A stretch of 64,000 bases of DNA from positions 160,473-224,472 of the forward strand of contig JAJFGL010000036.1 in assembly GCA_021776135.1 (NCBI GenBank), written 5' to 3'. Origin of the DNA: Kiloniellaceae bacterium. Lineage in GTDB: Bacteria; Pseudomonadota; Alphaproteobacteria; Kiloniellales; J153. Of the stretch, positions 43,768 to 53,418 are shown piece by piece. The translations under genes and the position numbers were made by a program. How positions within the stretch are numbered: the stretch's first letter is position 1; each line of letters opens with the position of its first letter. The notes below the pieces were generated by a model. It was given only the letters and a program-made list of their open reading frames with translations, made no database searches and had not been told where the DNA came from.

Positions 43768-43893
43768 TTTCTTCTCCGATCTTCGCCAAGCCGATTGCAG
43801 CATAACGAGGCGCGCCGCGTCTTCTCAAGCGCATTGCGATGGCCGGAAACCCGTGCCATTACCCCCTGGCCGAATAAACCGGGAGCAATCGAG

Positions 43894-44931
43894 GTGTCCA
43901 AGGGAAGTATAAACACGGTCGCCTATCATCCGGCCGGGATGCCGGAGCCGGGCAGGCTCGAGACCCTGGCCGAGGGCGTGCATTGGCTGCGTATGCCCCT
44001 GCCCTTCGCCCTCGACCACATCAACCTTTGGATTCTCGATGAGGACGACGGCTGCACCCTGGTCGATTGCGGCCTGGCGACGGCCGAAACCCGCGCTGCC
44101 TGGGAGGCCGTGTTCCGCGATCCCGCCTTCAAAGGCCCGGTCCGGCGGGTGATCGCCACTCACTACCACCCGGATCACCTGGGCCTGGCGGGCTGGCTGT
44201 GCGAACGCTGGGGCGTGCCGCTGCTCATGACCCAGGCGGAGTGGCTGACCGGGCGCATGACCGCGCTCGATAGCCCGGCGAGTCTCGCTTCCAAGCAGAT
44301 CGCGTTTTACCGGGCCGCGGGCTGTGGCGAGGATTTCTTGGGCGCGGTCGCGGCGCGGGGCAATGCCTACGCCGGCCGCATCGATCCCATCCCCGCCGAA
44401 TTCAGGCGCCTGCGCCATGACGATATCTTGGATATCGGCGGGCGCGGCTGGCGGATCATGGTCGGGCGCGGCCACGCGCCGGAACATGCGACCCTCTATT
44501 GCGCTGAGTTGGGCCTGCTGATTTCCGGCGATCAAATCCTGCCGCGCATTTCGCCCAATGTCGGGGTCTGGGCCAACGAGCCGGAGGCCGAACCCCTGAG
44601 CGATTTTCTGGACTCCCTGGAAATCTTCAAGGCCCTGCCCGCCGGCACCCTGGTCCTGCCCTCCCACGACCGGCCCTTTCACGGCCTGCACACTCGGCTT
44701 GACGATCTCGCGGCCCATCACGAAACCCGCCTGGGCGACCTGCTGGCCGCCCTCGGAGAGCCCATGACCGCCATGGAAGTGGCGCCGGCCTTGTTCCGCC
44801 GCAAACTCGATCATCACCAGACCGGCTTCGCCGTCGGTGAGGTCTTGGCGCATCTGCACCTGCTGCGTACCCGGGGACAGGTGGCGCGCGATCTAGGGGC
44901 CGACGGCATTCACCGCTATCGATCCGCCTAA
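43894..44931 (+). CDS. MBL-fold metallo-hydrolase
   Basis: 345 residues with the metallo-beta-lactamase motif THYHPDHLG (about 89-97) and a C-terminal helical domain with EHATLYCAELGLLISGDQ (about 194-211). The substrate is unknown; hydroxyacylglutathione-type or nucleic-acid-unrelated thioester hydrolysis is possible. The track's 766-residue ORF from 42631 is mostly a shadow of the fumarase gene. I start at GTG 43894, preceded by GGGAG eight bases upstream. Its TAA stop shares CTAA with the convergent HAD gene. Confidence 0.82.
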   Translation: MSKGSINTVAYHPAGMPEPGRLETLAEGVHWLRMPLPFALDHINLWILDEDDGCTLVDCGLATAETRAAWEAVFRDPAFKGPVRRVIATHYHPDHLGLAGWLCERWGVPLLMTQAEWLTGRMTALDSPASLASKQIAFYRAAGCGEDFLGAVAARGNAYAGRIDPIPAEFRRLRHDDILDIGGRGWRIMVGRGHAPEHATLYCAELGLLISGDQILPRISPNVGVWANEPEAEPLSDFLDSLEIFKALPAGTLVLPSHDRPFHGLHTRLDDLAAHHETRLGDLLAALGEPMTAMEVAPALFRRKLDHHQTGFAVGEVLAHLHLLRTRGQVARDLGADGIHRYRSA

Positions 44932-45626
44932 CCCAAAACACTCTCAAGATCGGCGATACTGTCGAAGACATGATCGGCCAGGGCCGACAAGTCGCTTCGC
45001 GACCCGGTTCCGGTCAGCACCCCGATGGCCAGGCCCACGCCCGCCGCCCGGCCCATTTCCAGGTCGTGAATATTGTCACCGACCACCGCGATCTCAGCGA
45101 CAGGAAGGCCGGATTCCCCGGCAAAGCCATGAACCATGCCCGGTCCCGGCTTGACGCCGTGGCCGCTATCGTAACCGGCTAGAAAGTCGAAATGCCCGAG
45201 GACATCGAAACGGCCCAAGGTCGATTCGATCCCCGCCTCGCTATCGCTGGTCGCGATGCCCAGGATCAGGCCGCGCGCCTTGAGCTGGGTCAGGGTTGGC
45301 GACAAATCCGGCACCGGCACCGCGCCGTGGCGCCCGTGGTCCAGAAAGATACCCTCGATGAGCGCCACCAACTCGTCGAGATTCCAGTCCGGCACTTGGG
45401 CGCACCATGCGCTCGCGATCTCGACATTGGTGCCGGCCGCCAACAAGGCGTTGCCGGTCATCTGCTTGGTATCGGGATCGTAACCGCCGGCGCGCAGAAG
45501 GTGCCCGCATAGGTCCGGATCGCCGCGCGCCACGGCCAGAGCGGCGGCCCGGTTGGCCGGTATCCAGGTCGCCGTGTAGTCGAGCAAGGTGCCGTCTTTG
45601 TCGAAAAGGATGCCGCGTATGGCCAT
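44928..45626 (-). CDS. HAD-family phosphatase (phosphoglycolate phosphatase-like)
   Basis: 232 residues of the HAD superfamily. Motif I FDKDGTLLDY (nucleophile Asp about residue 9), motif II ATSDS (about 122-126), Lys in GVKPGPG (about 154) and motif IV VVGDNIHDLEMGRAAG (about 177-192) are all in place. Resembles phosphoglycolate phosphatase (Gph), which removes phosphate from 2-phosphoglycolate, but HAD specificity cannot be set from motifs. It lies 8 bases after choV on the same strand. Confidence 0.87.
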   Translation of the reverse strand: MAIRGILFDKDGTLLDYTATWIPANRAAALAVARGDPDLCGHLLRAGGYDPDTKQMTGNALLAAGTNVEIASAWCAQVPDWNLDELVALIEGIFLDHGRHGAVPVPDLSPTLTQLKARGLILGIATSDSEAGIESTLGRFDVLGHFDFLAGYDSGHGVKPGPGMVHGFAGESGLPVAEIAVVGDNIHDLEMGRAAGVGLAIGVLTGTGSRSDLSALADHVFDSIADLESVLG

Positions 45627-45634
45627 GATGTTTT

Positions 45635-46855
45635 TTAGGCTGGGCTAGGCGGTTGTTCGGCCAAGCTGGCCTGGCGCAAGATGCCCCGGTAGATTTCCTC
45701 GTCCCCGCACACCCCGACCAGCTTACCCTCCTCGACCAGGGCGACCGGGTGGCCGCTGGCTTGGCGCAGGCGGATCGCGCCGTGCATGGACATATCCACC
45801 GGCCCGACGATGAGGGCGGCGCCGACGATGGCCAGGTTGTCGAGAGCTTGCGCGTCGGCGTCGGGATCGAAGGTCATTATCTTTCCGGCCCGGCCGTCAA
45901 GGGTCACCCCTTGGGGCGCGCCTTCGCTGTCGAGGGTCACCCGGAAGCGCCCATGGCGGTCCAGAAGCACGGCATCGCCATCGCGTTTCAAATCGTCGAG
46001 AGCGGTCATGAGCGAGGCGCCGCGCAGCACGTTCAGGGGATTCATATGGGCGACGAACTCGGCCACGTATTCATTAGCCGGGTTGAGCACGATTTCCTCC
46101 GGCTCACCGTATTGCACGATCCGGCCACCCTCCATGATCGCAATGTGGGTGCCGATCTTCAAGGCTTCGTCGAGATCGTGGCTGACGAATATTATGGTCT
46201 TGCGCAGCGAGCGTTGCAGATCCAGCAACTCATCCTGCAAGTGGTTGCGGATCAGGGGATCGAGGGCCGAAAACGGTTCGTCCATAAGCAGGATATCGGC
46301 GTCGGTGGCGAAGGCGCGCGCCAGTCCCACACGCTGCTGCATACCGCCCGACAACTCGTGCGCGTACTTGTCCTTCCACTGGTCCAGGCTGACGAGTTTC
46401 AATTTTTCCTCGACAATGCGCGTGCGCTCCGCCTTGGACATGCCGCGCAATTCCAAGCCGAAGCCGACGTTCTCCGCCACCGTGCGCCAGGGCAGCAGGG
46501 CGAACTGCTGAAACACCATGGCGATGCGGTTCATGCGCAGGCGGCGCAGGGTCGCGGCATCGCAGGAGGCGACATCGATGGCCACCTCGCCGTCCTTAAC
46601 CAGAACCTGCCCCCGGCTGACTTGGTTCAATCCATTGACACAGCGCAACAACGTGGACTTGCCGGAACCGGACAGGCCCATGAGGACGCAGACCTCGCCC
46701 TCCTCGATGGAAATCGAGGCCCCGGCGACGCCAACCACATGTCCGGTCTCGGCCAAAATCGCATCGCGGCCGCCGCCTTGGTCAAGCATCTCCAAGGCGC
46801 GCGCGGGTTCCTTGCCGAAGATGACATCGACATCGCGGAACTCAACGGCGGCCAT
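45635..46855 (-). CDS. choV: Choline/glycine-betaine ABC transporter ATP-binding protein
   Basis: 406 residues: ABC ATPase with Walker A GLSGSGKST (about 59-67), signature LSGGMQQRVGLARA (about 168-181), Walker B ILLMDEPFSALDP (about 188-200). A C-terminal region resembles the CBS-type regulatory domains of ProV/OpuA. Together with ChoW and ChoX it imports quaternary ammonium compounds. Gene order choX-choW-choV is as in other alphaproteobacteria; the 3-base gap from choW supports coupling. Confidence 0.9.
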   Translation of the reverse strand: MAAVEFRDVDVIFGKEPARALEMLDQGGGRDAILAETGHVVGVAGASISIEEGEVCVLMGLSGSGKSTLLRCVNGLNQVSRGQVLVKDGEVAIDVASCDAATLRRLRMNRIAMVFQQFALLPWRTVAENVGFGLELRGMSKAERTRIVEEKLKLVSLDQWKDKYAHELSGGMQQRVGLARAFATDADILLMDEPFSALDPLIRNHLQDELLDLQRSLRKTIIFVSHDLDEALKIGTHIAIMEGGRIVQYGEPEEIVLNPANEYVAEFVAHMNPLNVLRGASLMTALDDLKRDGDAVLLDRHGRFRVTLDSEGAPQGVTLDGRAGKIMTFDPDADAQALDNLAIVGAALIVGPVDMSMHGAIRLRQASGHPVALVEEGKLVGVCGDEEIYRGILRQASLAEQPPSPA

Positions 46856-46858
46856 GGC

Positions 46859-47707
46859 TCAAGACCCCTCGCTCTTGGGGTCGCTGCGCTTGCAGATACG
46901 ATCGAGCAGGATGGCGACGATGACGATGGCGAGGCCGGCCTCGAAGCCCTTGGCGATGTTAACCGTGTTCAAGGCCCGCACCACCGGCTTGCCCAGGCCG
47001 TCGGCGCCGACCAGGGCGGCGATCACGACCATGGACAGGGACAGCATGATGCACTGGGTCAGGCCGGCCATGATGGTCGGCGTGGCGTGGGGCAACTCAA
47101 CCTTCCAGAGTAACTGGCTCTTGGTGGCGCCGAAGGACTCGCCGGCCTCGATCAGAGGCTTGGGCACCGAGGAAACGCCCAGATGAGTGAGGCGGATAGG
47201 CGCGGGTATGGCGAAGATCACGGTCGAGATCAAACCCGGCACCACACCCAGGCCAAAAAGTATCAAGGTCGGAATCAGATAGACGAAGGTTGGGATCGTT
47301 TGCATCAAGTCCAAGACCGGGCGCAGACCCGTGTACAGCCAGGGCCGGTGCGCGGCGGCGATACCCACCGGCACCCCGACCGCCATGCACACCGCGGTCG
47401 AGAACACGACCAGAGACAAGGTCTCGATGGTTTCGTCCCAATAACCGAGATTGATAATCAGCAGCAGAGCCGCGGCCATGCCCAGGGCCATCTTCCAGGA
47501 GCGGTGCAGGCCGTAAGCCAAGGCCGCGATCGCGGCCACGACGATGAGTGGCGGGAACCATTGCAGGACATCGATCAAGCCTTCGATCAGAAAGCTCAAT
47601 ACATCGGCGATCAGATCGAAAACCCAGGCCGCGTGATCGTTCAGTAAATCAACGAGGCCACGAATCCACTTACCCAGCGGGATCTTATTGTCGGTCAGCC
47701 ACTCCAT
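46859..47707 (-). CDS. choW: Choline/glycine-betaine ABC transporter permease
   Basis: 282 residues with about six to seven membrane segments and the ProW/ChoW permease pattern (IGIAAAHRPWLYTGLRPVLDLMQTIPTF, then the EAA-like loop around SFGATKSQLLWKVELPHA, about 205-222). It forms the channel of the importer with ChoV bound on the cytoplasmic side. It follows choX after an intercistronic hairpin. Confidence 0.9.
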   Translation of the reverse strand: MEWLTDNKIPLGKWIRGLVDLLNDHAAWVFDLIADVLSFLIEGLIDVLQWFPPLIVVAAIAALAYGLHRSWKMALGMAAALLLIINLGYWDETIETLSLVVFSTAVCMAVGVPVGIAAAHRPWLYTGLRPVLDLMQTIPTFVYLIPTLILFGLGVVPGLISTVIFAIPAPIRLTHLGVSSVPKPLIEAGESFGATKSQLLWKVELPHATPTIMAGLTQCIMLSLSMVVIAALVGADGLGKPVVRALNTVNIAKGFEAGLAIVIVAILLDRICKRSDPKSEGS

Positions 47708-47725
47708 GACGCCCCCGGAATAGGA

Positions 47726-47761
47726 GAACGCGGCCGGCCCCGGCAGGTTCCGGCCGCGTTC
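47726..47761 (-). promoter_or_regulatory. Intercistronic hairpin between choX and choW
   Basis: A perfect 12-bp GC-rich stem GAACGCGGCCGG (47726-47737) with CCGGCCGCGTTC (47750-47761) and a 12-base loop. It lies just after the choX stop and is not followed by a T run in the leftward direction, so it is unlikely to be a full terminator. It more likely protects the choX mRNA 3' end and lowers expression of choW and choV relative to the binding protein, a common arrangement for binding-protein genes. Confidence 0.7.
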
Positions 47762-47774
47762 ATATCGCTGTTAC

Positions 47775-48725
47775 TCAGAGGCCCAGGTGCGACTTGGCGG
47801 CCGCCAGGCCGTTCTTGCCGTCCAGGGTCGTGACCCCGGCCAGCCAGGTGTTCAAAACGCCGGAGTTCTTCTTCAGCCAGGCCGTGGCCGCGTCGTCCGG
47901 CTCCTCGCCGTCGTTCAGGATCGCCCCCATGATTTCGTTTTCCATGGCCAGGGTGAAGACCTGATTGGCCAGCAGCTTGCCGACGTTCGGACAATCGGCG
48001 CTATAGCCCTTGCGGGTATTGGTGAAGACCGAGGCGCCGCCCAGATTGGGTCCGAACCAATCGTCGCCGCCGGTCAGATAGGCCAGATCGAAGTTGGCGT
48101 TCATGGGATGAGGTTCCCAACCCAGGAACACCACATGATCCTTGCCACGTATGGAGCGGGCAACCTGGGCCAACATGCCTTGCTCCGAGGATTCCACGAC
48201 CTCGAAGCCCTTCAGGCCGAAGGCATCGTCGTCGATCATCTGCTGGATCAGGCGGTTGCCGTCGTTGCCCGGCTCGATGCCGTAGATCTTGCCGTCCAAT
48301 TTGTCCTTGAACTTGGCGATATCGGCGAAGCTCTTCAGGCCGGCGGCCGCCGTCGCCTTATCCACCGCCAGGGTGTATTTCGCCCCCTCCAAGTTAGGTT
48401 TCTTGAGCACCGCGACCGAGCCGTCGTCGCGGTAAGGCGCCAGATCGGCCTCCATGGTCGGCATCCAGTTACCCAGGAAAACGTCGATATCGCCGTTCTT
48501 CATGCTGGCATAGGTTACCGGCACCGAGAGAATCTGGGCCTTGGGGCTGTAACCGAGACCTTCGAGGATTACCGAGGTCGCCGCCGTGGTGGCCGTGATA
48601 TCGGTCCAGCCCACATCCGAGAACCGCACTTCCTTGCACGATGCCGGATCGGCCGCCTGGGCCGCCGGGGAGGCCAGCAAGGCACCGGTGATGGCGCTCA
48701 GGACTAAAATTTTTCGAATAGTCAT
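47775..48725 (-). CDS. choX: Choline ABC transporter substrate-binding protein
   Basis: 316 residues with a signal peptide (cleavage after AAQA, about residue 24) and a ChoX/ProX-like periplasmic domain: VRFSDVGWTDITATTA, FLGNWMPTMEADLAP, HVVFLGWEPHPMNANFD. Several aromatic residues (FSDVGW, FLGNW, GWEPHP) could form the aromatic box for the trimethylammonium group. The high similarity of the N-terminal motif to ChoX of rhizobia favours choline over betaine, but both may bind. A BetA-like dehydrogenase is encoded nearby. Confidence 0.9.
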   Translation of the reverse strand: MTIRKILVLSAITGALLASPAAQAADPASCKEVRFSDVGWTDITATTAATSVILEGLGYSPKAQILSVPVTYASMKNGDIDVFLGNWMPTMEADLAPYRDDGSVAVLKKPNLEGAKYTLAVDKATAAAGLKSFADIAKFKDKLDGKIYGIEPGNDGNRLIQQMIDDDAFGLKGFEVVESSEQGMLAQVARSIRGKDHVVFLGWEPHPMNANFDLAYLTGGDDWFGPNLGGASVFTNTRKGYSADCPNVGKLLANQVFTLAMENEIMGAILNDGEEPDDAATAWLKKNSGVLNTWLAGVTTLDGKNGLAAAKSHLGL

Positions 48726-48864
48726 AGGTATTTGCCTCCTGCTTTTTTTGTTTCGATCCGCCGCCTAGGCGTAGTCATCGTGAATTGAACGGCGAAATCC
48801 TCCTAAGATCAATGACAAAGCGTCCCGCGATGCGAAGCTTGCCGGTCAGCGCCGATTTCAAGCT

Positions 48865-49485
48865 TTATCGCGCCGGGGCCATGGCGGCGGCGCTGGCGCT
48901 GAACGCATAGAATCCAGCAGCGGTTCGATTGAATAACCGCAAGCGTCTCGCAGATGTAAGAAGGTTGCTCAAGGGCACGCCCAAGATGGCCCAGGCGCTG
49001 TAAATGGCCAGCACAATCCCGCTCGCCGTCGGCATGAGGATCGCGAGTTGCGGTACTAACGGCTGATCCGGCGCGATCGCCTGAGTGAAAACCGCCAGAT
49101 ACATGAGGGCCGCCTTGGGATTGCTCATGGAAACCAAAAATCCGCGCCGCAGCATCTGCCAGCGTCCCGCCGGTATCCGGCGGCCGGACTGTAATTCCCG
49201 CACTGGCGCGCGCCAGAGAAGCACTCCCATCCATAGTAGATAAACCACGCCGAGCCACTTCATAATGTAGAATATCTCGCTGTAAGCGAGCAGCAGCGCG
49301 CCGAAGCCAAAGGCCGCGATCAAGGCGTGGGTCACACTCGCCAGGGTAATCCCAAGAGCCACCCAGAAACCGCGAAGCGGCCCGTGCGCGACGGAAACGG
49401 CCACGCAACATACGGCGTTTGGCCCAATCGGCAGGCCAACAATTGTCCAAATAACAACAAAGCCAAGCCATTCATTCAAAGACAT
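48865..49485 (-). CDS. LysE-family exporter
   Basis: 206 residues with five to six membrane segments; IGPNAVCCVAVSVAHG (about 21-36) is the LysE/RhtB N-terminal motif and SMSNPKAALMYLAVF (about 118-132) the second. It exports amino acids or derivatives; substrate unknown. It is divergent from the ArsR-like gene to the right, so that regulator may control it. Confidence 0.87.
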   Translation of the reverse strand: MSLNEWLGFVVIWTIVGLPIGPNAVCCVAVSVAHGPLRGFWVALGITLASVTHALIAAFGFGALLLAYSEIFYIMKWLGVVYLLWMGVLLWRAPVRELQSGRRIPAGRWQMLRRGFLVSMSNPKAALMYLAVFTQAIAPDQPLVPQLAILMPTASGIVLAIYSAWAILGVPLSNLLTSARRLRLFNRTAAGFYAFSASAAAMAPAR

Positions 49486-49585
49486 AGTAGGAATTTCCTT
49501 CTATCCGCACCTGTGTTTTCGGGTAGTCAGAATCGTTTTCCAATAGCCCCTTGTCGAGCAAAAACGCTTCGCTTACAATCGAAGT

Positions 49586-50290
49586 ATGTCGGAAGGACCG
49601 TATATCGCCGAGGCCGGCGCCTTGATCGGGGATCCGGCGCGGGCCAACATCCTGCTCTCCCTCATGGACGGCATGGCGCGTACGGCGACCGAGCTTGCCT
49701 ATGTCGCCGGGGTGTCGCCTCAAACCGCGAGCAGCCATCTGGCCAAGCTGGTCGAGGGCAAATTCCTGACCATGGCCCGCCAGGGGCGACACCGCTATTA
49801 CCGGATCGCCAACCCCCAGGTCGCCGAAGCCATCGAGGGCCTGTCCCGCATCGCCGGCGATGGCCCTACTCAACATCGCCGTCCGGGGCCGCGCGACGAG
49901 GCCATGCGTCATGCCCGGTATTGCTACGATCACTTCGCCGGGCGCTTGGGCGTCCTGCTGGCCAATGCCCTCCTGGCTCAGGGCTGCCTCGTCCGCCAAG
50001 GCGACAACTTTTTCGTGACCGAGTCCGGCGAAGAGGCTCTGGCCGGCTTCGGTATCGACCTGGACGCGGTGCGCGGGCACCGCCGGGCCTTCGCCCGCGC
50101 CTGCATTGATTGGAGCGAACGCCGCCCCCATGTGGCGGGCGCCCTGGGCGCCGCCCTGGCGGCCCGCTGTATCGAGCTTGGATGGGTCAAGCGGGTTCGC
50201 GACAGCCGAACCGTCGAGATTACCGAAGCGGGCCGCAAGGGCCTGCGCGATACCTTCGGCGTGCTCCTCGGCTTGAAGCGGGCGGCCTAA
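49586..50290 (+). CDS. ArsR-like winged-helix regulator with C-terminal domain
   Basis: 234 residues. The N-terminal winged helix (ILLSLMDGMARTATELAYVAGVS, SHLAKLVEGKFLTMARQGRHRYYRI, about 20-80) is of ArsR type without the classical CxC metal site. The C-terminal half (about 95-230) contains a second, helical region with VTESGEEALAGFG, as in two-domain ArsR-like regulators common in alphaproteobacteria. Likely regulates the divergent LysE gene or its own operon; ligand unknown. Confidence 0.85.
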   Translation: MSEGPYIAEAGALIGDPARANILLSLMDGMARTATELAYVAGVSPQTASSHLAKLVEGKFLTMARQGRHRYYRIANPQVAEAIEGLSRIAGDGPTQHRRPGPRDEAMRHARYCYDHFAGRLGVLLANALLAQGCLVRQGDNFFVTESGEEALAGFGIDLDAVRGHRRAFARACIDWSERRPHVAGALGAALAARCIELGWVKRVRDSRTVEITEAGRKGLRDTFGVLLGLKRAA

Positions 50291-50342
50291 TCCCGACCTG
50301 ATGGATGGCAGGTGGCATGAGTTGCTTTGAGGGAAACGGAGG

Positions 50343-51206
50343 ATGTCACTTTCCAATTTCGACGATCGCATTAAATCCGTTCATGTTTTTTCCACGGGGT
50401 CTGGCAAACAGCATAAAGAGCACCGCTACGGCAGCCCTATGCCATCCTTGTGGTGGGTTTTAACGTCGCGGAGCTGGATCGAGATACCGATAAATGTTTA
50501 CGTGCTCGAACACCGCGATGGCCTGGTGCTTTTCGACGCCGGTATGGACCCGGCCATGGGAACCGACCCGGCCTATATTTCCAGCCCGGTTGGCAGATTC
50601 TTCGCCCGTAAGCTGTTTCGATTCCACATTGGGCCGGACGACACGCTGACCAAGAAACTAGAAAGCTTAGGATACGCCGCCGCCGGCATCCGCAAGGTCA
50701 TCGTCTCTCACCTGCATTTCGATCATATAGGCGGCATCGAGGAGGTCCCGCAGGCTGAATTGCTCGTCAGCCGTGACGAGTGGCGGCAGCTATCGGGACC
50801 GCATCCTGAACGCGATTTCATCCTGCGCGAGCACATTGAACTGCCCAAGGCAAAATGGCGTCAGATAGATATGGCGCCTAGCGATGATCCGTTGTTCGCG
50901 CCATTCGGCGGCTGTTATAACGTGATGGGCGACGGCTCCATGATACTGCTGCCCACACCCGGCCACACGCCAGGATCCATATCCTTGCTGGTGCGAACCG
51001 GCAAGTTTCCACCGCTTCTGCTGGTTGGGGATCTCACCTATGATGTTGAACTGCTGATGAAGGACCAAGTCCCCGGGACTGGCGATACGACGCTGCTACG
51101 GCGCTCTTTCGCCAAGGTACGCGCCTTGAAAAAGCAATTGCCGGACTTGGTTATCTTGCCCGCCCACGATCCTGCCGCGGCGGAAGCGTTAAGAGCCGCG
51201 ACATAA
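50343..51206 (+). CDS. N-acyl-homoserine-lactonase-like MBL-fold hydrolase
   Basis: 287 residues with the MBL motif [10 protein letters not shown] (about 121-130), a later PTPGHTPGS (about 202-210), GDLTYD (about 227) and PAHDP (about 278) giving the full metal site of AttM/BlcC and related lactonases. It could hydrolyse a lactone (possibly acyl-homoserine lactone) or another ester; context does not decide. It lies between the ArsR-like regulator and a choline-dehydrogenase-like gene, likely in one operon. Confidence 0.85.
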   Translation: MSLSNFDDRIKSVHVFSTGSGKQHKEHRYGSPMPSLWWVLTSRSWIEIPINVYVLEHRDGLVLFDAGMDPAMGTDPAYISSPVGRFFARKLFRFHIGPDDTLTKKLESLGYAAAGIRKVIVSHLHFDHIGGIEEVPQAELLVSRDEWRQLSGPHPERDFILREHIELPKAKWRQIDMAPSDDPLFAPFGGCYNVMGDGSMILLPTPGHTPGSISLLVRTGKFPPLLLVGDLTYDVELLMKDQVPGTGDTTLLRRSFAKVRALKKQLPDLVILPAHDPAAAEALRAAT

Positions 51207-51222
51207 AGAATCAAAGAGAACA

Positions 51223-52890
51223 ATGCCCGAAACAGAATTTTTCGATTACGTCATCGTCGGCGCCGGTTCCGCCGGCTGCGTGCTGGCCAACCGCCTGAGC
51301 GAAGATGCAAGCACATCGGTGCTGCTGATCGAGGCCGGTGGCTCCGACCGCAGTATCTTCGTGCAAATGCCGACCGCCTTGTCGATTCCCATGAACATGC
51401 CGCGCTTCAACTGGTTCTTCGAATCGGAGCCCGAGCCCTTCATGGACGACCGCCGTATGCACTGCCCGCGCGGCAAGGGGCTGGGCGGCTCGTCCTCCAT
51501 TAACGGCATGGTCTATGTGCGCGGTCACGCCCGCGACTTCGACGAGTGGGAGGCGCAAGGCGCGACCGGCTGGGCCTACCGCGACTGCCTGCCCTACTTT
51601 CGTAAAGCGGAGACCTGGAAGGGCGGCGGCGATGCCTATCGCGGTGGCGAAGGGCCCCTGGCCACCTGTAACGGCAACGAAATGCGCAACCCCTTGTATG
51701 CCGCCTTCATCGAGGCCGGACAGCAGGCGGGCTACCTCAAGACGGACGATTACAACGGCGAGCGCCAGGAAGGCTTCGGCGCCATGCACATGACCGTCAA
51801 GGACGGCGTGCGCTGTTCGACCGCCAAGGCGTATCTCGATCCCGCGCGCGCACGTCCCAATCTGAAGGTGATTACGAAAACACTGACACATCATCTAGTG
51901 TTGGAGGGCCGCAAGGCGGCCGGTGTGGTTTATGAGCGGGGCGGCCAAAAAACCACCGTGCGCGCCCGGCGCGAGGTGATCCTATCCGCCGGTTCCATCG
52001 GCTCGCCCGCTCTATTGCAAGCCTCCGGCATTGGCCCGGCCCAGGTCTTGCGGGATGCCGGGGTGGCGGTGGTTCACGACCTGCCCGGCGTGGGCGCGAA
52101 CCTGCAGGATCATCTGGAGGTTTATTTCCAATACCGCTGCACCCAAGCCATCACCCTAAACGGGCAACTGGATTTATTTCACAAGTTTCTGATCGGGGCG
52201 CGCTGGTTCTTTTTCAAAAGCGGCCTGGGCGCCACCAACCATTTCGAATCCTGCGCCTTCATCCGCTCGCGCGCCGGGATCGAGTGGCCGGACATCCAGT
52301 ATCACTTCCTGCCCGCCGCCATGCGTTACGACGGCAATGCCGCCTTCGACGGTCACGGATTCCAGGTCCACGTCGGCCCCAACAAGCCGAAATCCCGGGG
52401 CCATATCCGCATCGCCGGCCCCAGCCCGCGCGACAAGCCAAAAATTCTGTTCAATTACCTGGAACATCAAGACGACCGGGCCGCCTTTCGCGCCTGCATC
52501 CGCCTGACCCGGGAGATCATCGGCCAGCACGCCTTCGATCTCTACCGCGGTGAGGAAATCCAGCCAGGCGCGGAGGTCGAAGACGGCGCGGCCATGGATG
52601 CCTGGATCCGGCAAAATGCCGAAAGCGCCTATCACCCCTCCTGCACCTGCAAGATCGGCGCGGCGGACGACCCCATGGCGGTCCTCGATCCGGAATGCCG
52701 GGTGCGCGGCATCGGCAACCTGCGGGTCGCCGATTCCTCGGCCTTCCCGACCATCTCCAACGGCAACTTGAATGCCCCTACCATCATGCTCGGCGAAAAA
52801 GCCGCCGATATTATCCGCGGCCGCCCGCCCCTCGCCCCCTCCAACGCGCCGGTCGCCATCGCCCCGGAGTGGGAGACGAAGCAGCGTTAG
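51223..52890 (+). CDS. GMC-family choline-dehydrogenase-like flavoprotein
   Basis: 555 residues. FAD-binding N-terminus [17 protein letters not shown] (about 7-23), GMC signature [18 protein letters not shown] (about 85-102), second signature [16 protein letters not shown] (about 258-273) and C-terminal [20 protein letters not shown] with the active-site Asn. BetA oxidises choline to betaine aldehyde; the adjacent choXWV importer supports that role, but other GMC alcohols cannot be excluded. No betB or betI is in the window. Its TAG stop shares TTAG with the convergent Lrp gene. Confidence 0.87.
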   Translation: MPETEFFDYVIVGAGSAGCVLANRLSEDASTSVLLIEAGGSDRSIFVQMPTALSIPMNMPRFNWFFESEPEPFMDDRRMHCPRGKGLGGSSSINGMVYVRGHARDFDEWEAQGATGWAYRDCLPYFRKAETWKGGGDAYRGGEGPLATCNGNEMRNPLYAAFIEAGQQAGYLKTDDYNGERQEGFGAMHMTVKDGVRCSTAKAYLDPARARPNLKVITKTLTHHLVLEGRKAAGVVYERGGQKTTVRARREVILSAGSIGSPALLQASGIGPAQVLRDAGVAVVHDLPGVGANLQDHLEVYFQYRCTQAITLNGQLDLFHKFLIGARWFFFKSGLGATNHFESCAFIRSRAGIEWPDIQYHFLPAAMRYDGNAAFDGHGFQVHVGPNKPKSRGHIRIAGPSPRDKPKILFNYLEHQDDRAAFRACIRLTREIIGQHAFDLYRGEEIQPGAEVEDGAAMDAWIRQNAESAYHPSCTCKIGAADDPMAVLDPECRVRGIGNLRVADSSAFPTISNGNLNAPTIMLGEKAADIIRGRPPLAPSNAPVAIAPEWETKQR

Positions 52891-53366
52891 ATAAGCTCGG
52901 TTTTTGACATTGGCGGCAAACGGCGTTTCACCGGCGATGACTGAATAATCGCGGTGTTGGTCATGGCATATGGCATGATCTTGTCGATGAGCGCTTCAAG
53001 CTCCTCGACCGAGGCTACGTGGGCTTTGGCGATGAAACAATCGTCGCCGGTGACCCGGTCGCACTCGACGATGGCATCCAATCCGGCCAGGACATCCGCA
53101 ACCCGCTTCAATTGTCCGGGGACGGGTCTGATTCTTACGTAGGCGGAAAGGGCCAGTCCAAGGGCCCTGGGATCGACCTGGGCAGCATAACCGCGAACCA
53201 CTCCCGCGTCTTCCAGGCGCCGCACCCGCTCCGTAACGCTCGGCGCCGACAACCCGACAGCACGGGCGAGCTCGGCCATGCTCGTGCGGGCATCCACGGT
53301 TAGGACGCGAAGAATATGCATATCGAGCGCATCGAGGCGGTCGTTTATATTTTGAAGGCGTTTCAT
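52887..53366 (-). CDS. Lrp/AsnC-family transcriptional regulator
   Basis: 159 residues: N-terminal helix-turn-helix ([27 protein letters not shown], about 19-45) and C-terminal ligand-binding RAM-like domain ([22 protein letters not shown], about 115-136). Leucine-responsive-type regulators bind amino acids and control nearby transporters. The divergent EamA exporter is the likely target. The start ATG at 53366 faces the exporter across a 52-base gap. Confidence 0.92.
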   Translation of the reverse strand: MKRLQNINDRLDALDMHILRVLTVDARTSMAELARAVGLSAPSVTERVRRLEDAGVVRGYAAQVDPRALGLALSAYVRIRPVPGQLKRVADVLAGLDAIVECDRVTGDDCFIAKAHVASVEELEALIDKIMPYAMTNTAIIQSSPVKRRLPPMSKTELI

Positions 53367-53418
53367 ACATTATCCCTTTGTATCGCACGGTAATATAGCT
53401 AATAAAATTCTATTACGC

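Noticed and set aside
42631-44931. 766-residue ORF spanning two gene regions
   Set aside because: Its first 420 residues run antisense through the fumarase gene with shadow composition; only the part from 43894 encodes a recognisable MBL-fold protein.
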